A stretch of 64,000 nt of DNA from WHSW01 sp963828755. GTDB taxonomy: Bacteria > Actinomycetota > Thermoleophilia > Solirubrobacterales > 70-9. The notes under the pieces were generated by a model. The model was given only the letters and a program-made list of their open reading frames with translations, did no database searches and had not been told where the DNA came from. This document shows positions 62,312 to 64,000 of the stretch, piece after piece. The DNA lies in contig CAWHFY010000007.1 of the NCBI GenBank assembly GCA_963828755.1, positions 1 through 64,000 of the forward strand, read 5' to 3'. The position numbers were made by a program, and so were the translations under genes. Position 1 is the stretch's first letter. Each line of letters begins with the position of its first letter.

Positions 62312-63258
62312 ACCAGGGCAGCTCGACGACCTCGGCCTCGAGCCCGGTCCCGACCTCGACCTTGACGCCGGGCTCGGCCTCGCGCCGCAGGATCGCGAGC
62401 GCGATCGGCCCGCGGGCGGGGGAGAGGACCGCGGTGCCGATCGTCCCGAGCTCGCGCTCGCCGAGCCGGACCGCGTCGCCGGGGGTCGCCGGGCCGGAGA
62501 GCTGCAGCCCGCGCAGGTGGCGGTTCGGCTTGCCCTTGTAGTGCAGCCGCGCGACCGTCTCCTGGCCGATGTAGCAGCCCTTGCTCGAAGCTCACCGCGC
62601 GCTCGTTGATCCCGGCCTCCTGGGGGATGGTCGCGGTCGTCATCTCGCGCCCGAACCGCGGTCGCCCCGACTCGACCCGGACGATCTCGGCGGCCAGCTC
62701 GTCGACCGGTTCGACGCCCTGGGCGACGAGCGCGGTTACCAGCGTCTGGGCCTCGTCGCGCCCAACCGTGAAGTCGATGCCGAGATCGGTTGCGATGGCC
62801 CGCGCGCTGATTTCGCCCACCGCCTGCTCGCGGTGGGCGTGCTCGGGCGCCAGCGGGCCGCCGAGGGCAAGGTGAGCCGCGGCGGGCCCGATCACCGAGA
62901 CGACCGTGAGCTCGTCAGAGCGGTCGATCACCTCGACCTCGCGGCCGATCTTGTACATCGTCAGGTGGCGCAGGACGGCCGGCGCCGCGACCGCCTCGGT
63001 CCCGATCCCGAAGGCGTCGTCGAGCCGCAAGACGCGCATGTCGCCCTGCATGTGGCCCTTGCGGTCGAGCAGCGCGCTGTAGCAGCCCTCGCCCGGTTGG
63101 AGGCGCTCGACGTCGTTGGTGAGCTGGCCCTGGAGGTACTCGCCGGCCTCGCTTCCCGCGACCTCGATCACCGCGCGGTCGCCGCGCACGACCACTCCGG
63201 CGCTCTCGCGCAGGACGCGGTACTGGGCGTCGAGGTCGAGCTGCGGGGTGGTCGGCAC
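62310..63258 (-). CDS. ygfZ: Folate-binding YgfZ-family protein, frameshifted
   Basis: Folate-binding protein used in maturation or repair of iron-sulfur enzymes and tRNA modification. Aminomethyltransferase-like fold of about 315 residues. Conserved parts are YLQGQLTNDVERLQPGEGCYSALLDRKGHMQGDMRVLR and the signature KGCYIGQE, which appears only after removing an extra C near 62583. The C-terminal barrel ends VEVGTGLEAEVVELPW. The GTG at 63258 (VPTTPQLDLDAQYRVLRE) is chosen; it lies divergent from the multicopper oxidase gene. Confidence 0.88.
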
Positions 63259-63287
63259 GAGACGATTCTGACAGGCCTTTGCCAATC

Positions 63288-63309
63288 AGATTTTGATCTG
63301 TCAAAATCT
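63288..63309. promoter_or_regulatory. Perfect 9-bp inverted repeat operator
   Basis: AGATTTTGA and TCAAAATCT flank TCTG. This AT-rich perfect palindrome lies in a 56-bp divergent promoter region and ends 5 nt before the multicopper oxidase GTG. It is a strong candidate repressor site controlling one or both genes. Confidence 0.75.
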
Positions 63310-63314
63310 CGACC

Positions 63315-64000
63315 GTGAACGGACCAAAAACATCTGGCGACCAGTCGTCGGCCGAGTCGCGCGGCAAGATCAGCCGCCGCCGATTGCTCGCCGGCGGCGT
63401 CGTCGCGGCGCCGACCCTGGCGCTCCTTCACGAGACCGTTCCGCACCAGGGCCTTCACGATGCGCTGAGCGGCAACGGGGCCGAGGCCGAAGCGGCGGCG
63501 ATGAGCGGCCATCCGTTGCACTCGACCGACGCCGGCCACGCGACCGGCGGCCATGCCGCGTTCGCGGCGGGCCGCGAGGTCGACCACGCGGCCAACGGCT
63601 TCGACCCGACGGAGGTCCTGCGCGACTTCGACCTCGGCCGCACGACGCGGCTCGCGAGCGGCCGGGTGCTGCGCGAGTGGGATCTGGTCGCCTCCGACAA
63701 GGAGATCGAGGTCGCCCCCGGGGTCAAGTACCCGGCTTGGACCTACAACGGCCGGGTGCCCGGCCCGACCCTTCGCTGTCGCGAGGGCGAGCTGCTGCGG
63801 ATCCACTTCATCAACGGCTCCGAGCACCCGCACACGATCCACTTCCACGGCGTGCACCCGGCGTTCATGGACGGGATGCCGGGCATCGGCGAGGCCCGCG
63901 GCGGCGGCGCGATCGGCCCCGGCGAGCGCTTCACCTTCGAGTTCGAGGCGGCGCCCTTCGGCCTTCATCTCTACCACTGCCACGTCTCGCCGCTCGCGGC
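63315..64000 (+). CDS. Tat-exported multicopper oxidase, cut by window end
   Basis: The first 228 residues of a secreted copper oxidase. The twin-arginine signal is KISRRRLLAGGVVAAPTLALL (residues 18-38). A His-rich linker follows (MSGHPLHSTDAGHATGGHA). The first cupredoxin domain carries the copper motifs HTIHFHGVHPAFMDG and FGLHLYHCHVSPLA. The HxH and HCH pattern fits two- or three-domain multicopper oxidases including laccase-like and nitrite-reductase-like forms; the missing C-terminus prevents a choice. GTG start at 63315 with no ribosome-binding site, suggesting a leaderless transcript. Confidence 0.85.
   Translation, partial: MNGPKTSGDQSSAESRGKISRRRLLAGGVVAAPTLALLHETVPHQGLHDALSGNGAEAEAAAMSGHPLHSTDAGHATGGHAAFAAGREVDHAANGFDPTEVLRDFDLGRTTRLASGRVLREWDLVASDKEIEVAPGVKYPAWTYNGRVPGPTLRCREGELLRIHFINGSEHPHTIHFHGVHPAFMDGMPGIGEARGGGAIGPGERFTFEFEAAPFGLHLYHCHVSPLA

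Noticed and set aside
63288..63309. CRP/FNR-type site
   Set aside because: The TTGA and TCAA half-sites are separated by 4 bp, not 6, so spacing does not fit.

Overview
The window comes from a high-GC actinobacterium, most likely class Thermoleophilia (Solirubrobacterales/Gaiellales type). The clues are a secreted protein beginning in the YANLMSTLAVF style of that group, a DUF1800/DUF1501 pair, an F420-dependent luciferase-like oxidoreductase, GTP-type PEP carboxykinase, an Rv2578c-type radical SAM protein and a gram-positive-type SOS box. This placement is inference from protein style; no database search was run. No prophage, insertion sequence, integron or CRISPR array is visible.

Layout. 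1-4 kb: a truncated secreted beta-propeller protein, tRNA-Leu(GAG), lexA with its own SOS box, a zinc-ribbon protein coupled to lexA, an AAA ATPase behind a three-copy operator array, and the RNase P RNA gene. 4-16 kb: an MFS transporter, a short-chain dehydrogenase, a c-di-AMP (ydaO) riboswitch controlling an RlpA-like wall protein, glutamine synthetase, a DUF1800-DUF1501-cupredoxin operon and a DUF255 thioredoxin-domain protein. 16-24 kb: a glutathione transferase, a class III aminotransferase, an mhqR-mhqO-mhqD-like quinone-stress locus, the SOS-box-linked radical SAM gene, and an ABC-2 transporter. 24-45 kb: central carbon genes (acetyl-CoA synthetase, an acyl-CoA synthetase, sucCD plus ferredoxin, PEP carboxykinase, a Chloroflexus-type malyl-CoA/methylmalyl-CoA lyase with a hotdog thioesterase, an acyl-CoA dehydrogenase, a MaoC hydratase), interleaved with an AlkZ-like glycosylase and SCP2-like paralogues. 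45-64 kb: a heparinase-like lyase, a glycosyltransferase, ethylmalonyl-CoA mutase, ClpS, crotonyl-CoA carboxylase/reductase, a phospholipase D-like protein, a LOG-family protein, a PD-(D/E)xK coiled-coil protein, YgfZ and the start of a Tat-exported multicopper oxidase.

How the genes work together. Ccr, Ecm, an Mcl1-type lyase, an Mch-type hydratase and a candidate methylsuccinyl-CoA dehydrogenase all lie within 21 kb. With Acs, SucCD and PckG nearby, this points to acetate or C2 assimilation through the ethylmalonyl-CoA pathway. The thioesterase next to the lyase is a candidate for releasing malate from malyl-CoA. A second theme is DNA damage. lexA and the radical SAM gene both carry GAAC-N4-GTTC boxes, and the radical SAM protein ends in QATLFE, which resembles a sliding-clamp-binding peptide.

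Sequence quality matters here. About 17 otherwise well-conserved genes are broken by one to three frameshifts, and nearly all are single inserted bases. This looks like unpolished insertion error rather than gene decay, so broken genes are described as reconstructed across the shift. Start and end coordinates of those genes are real, but a direct translation will not give the whole product.
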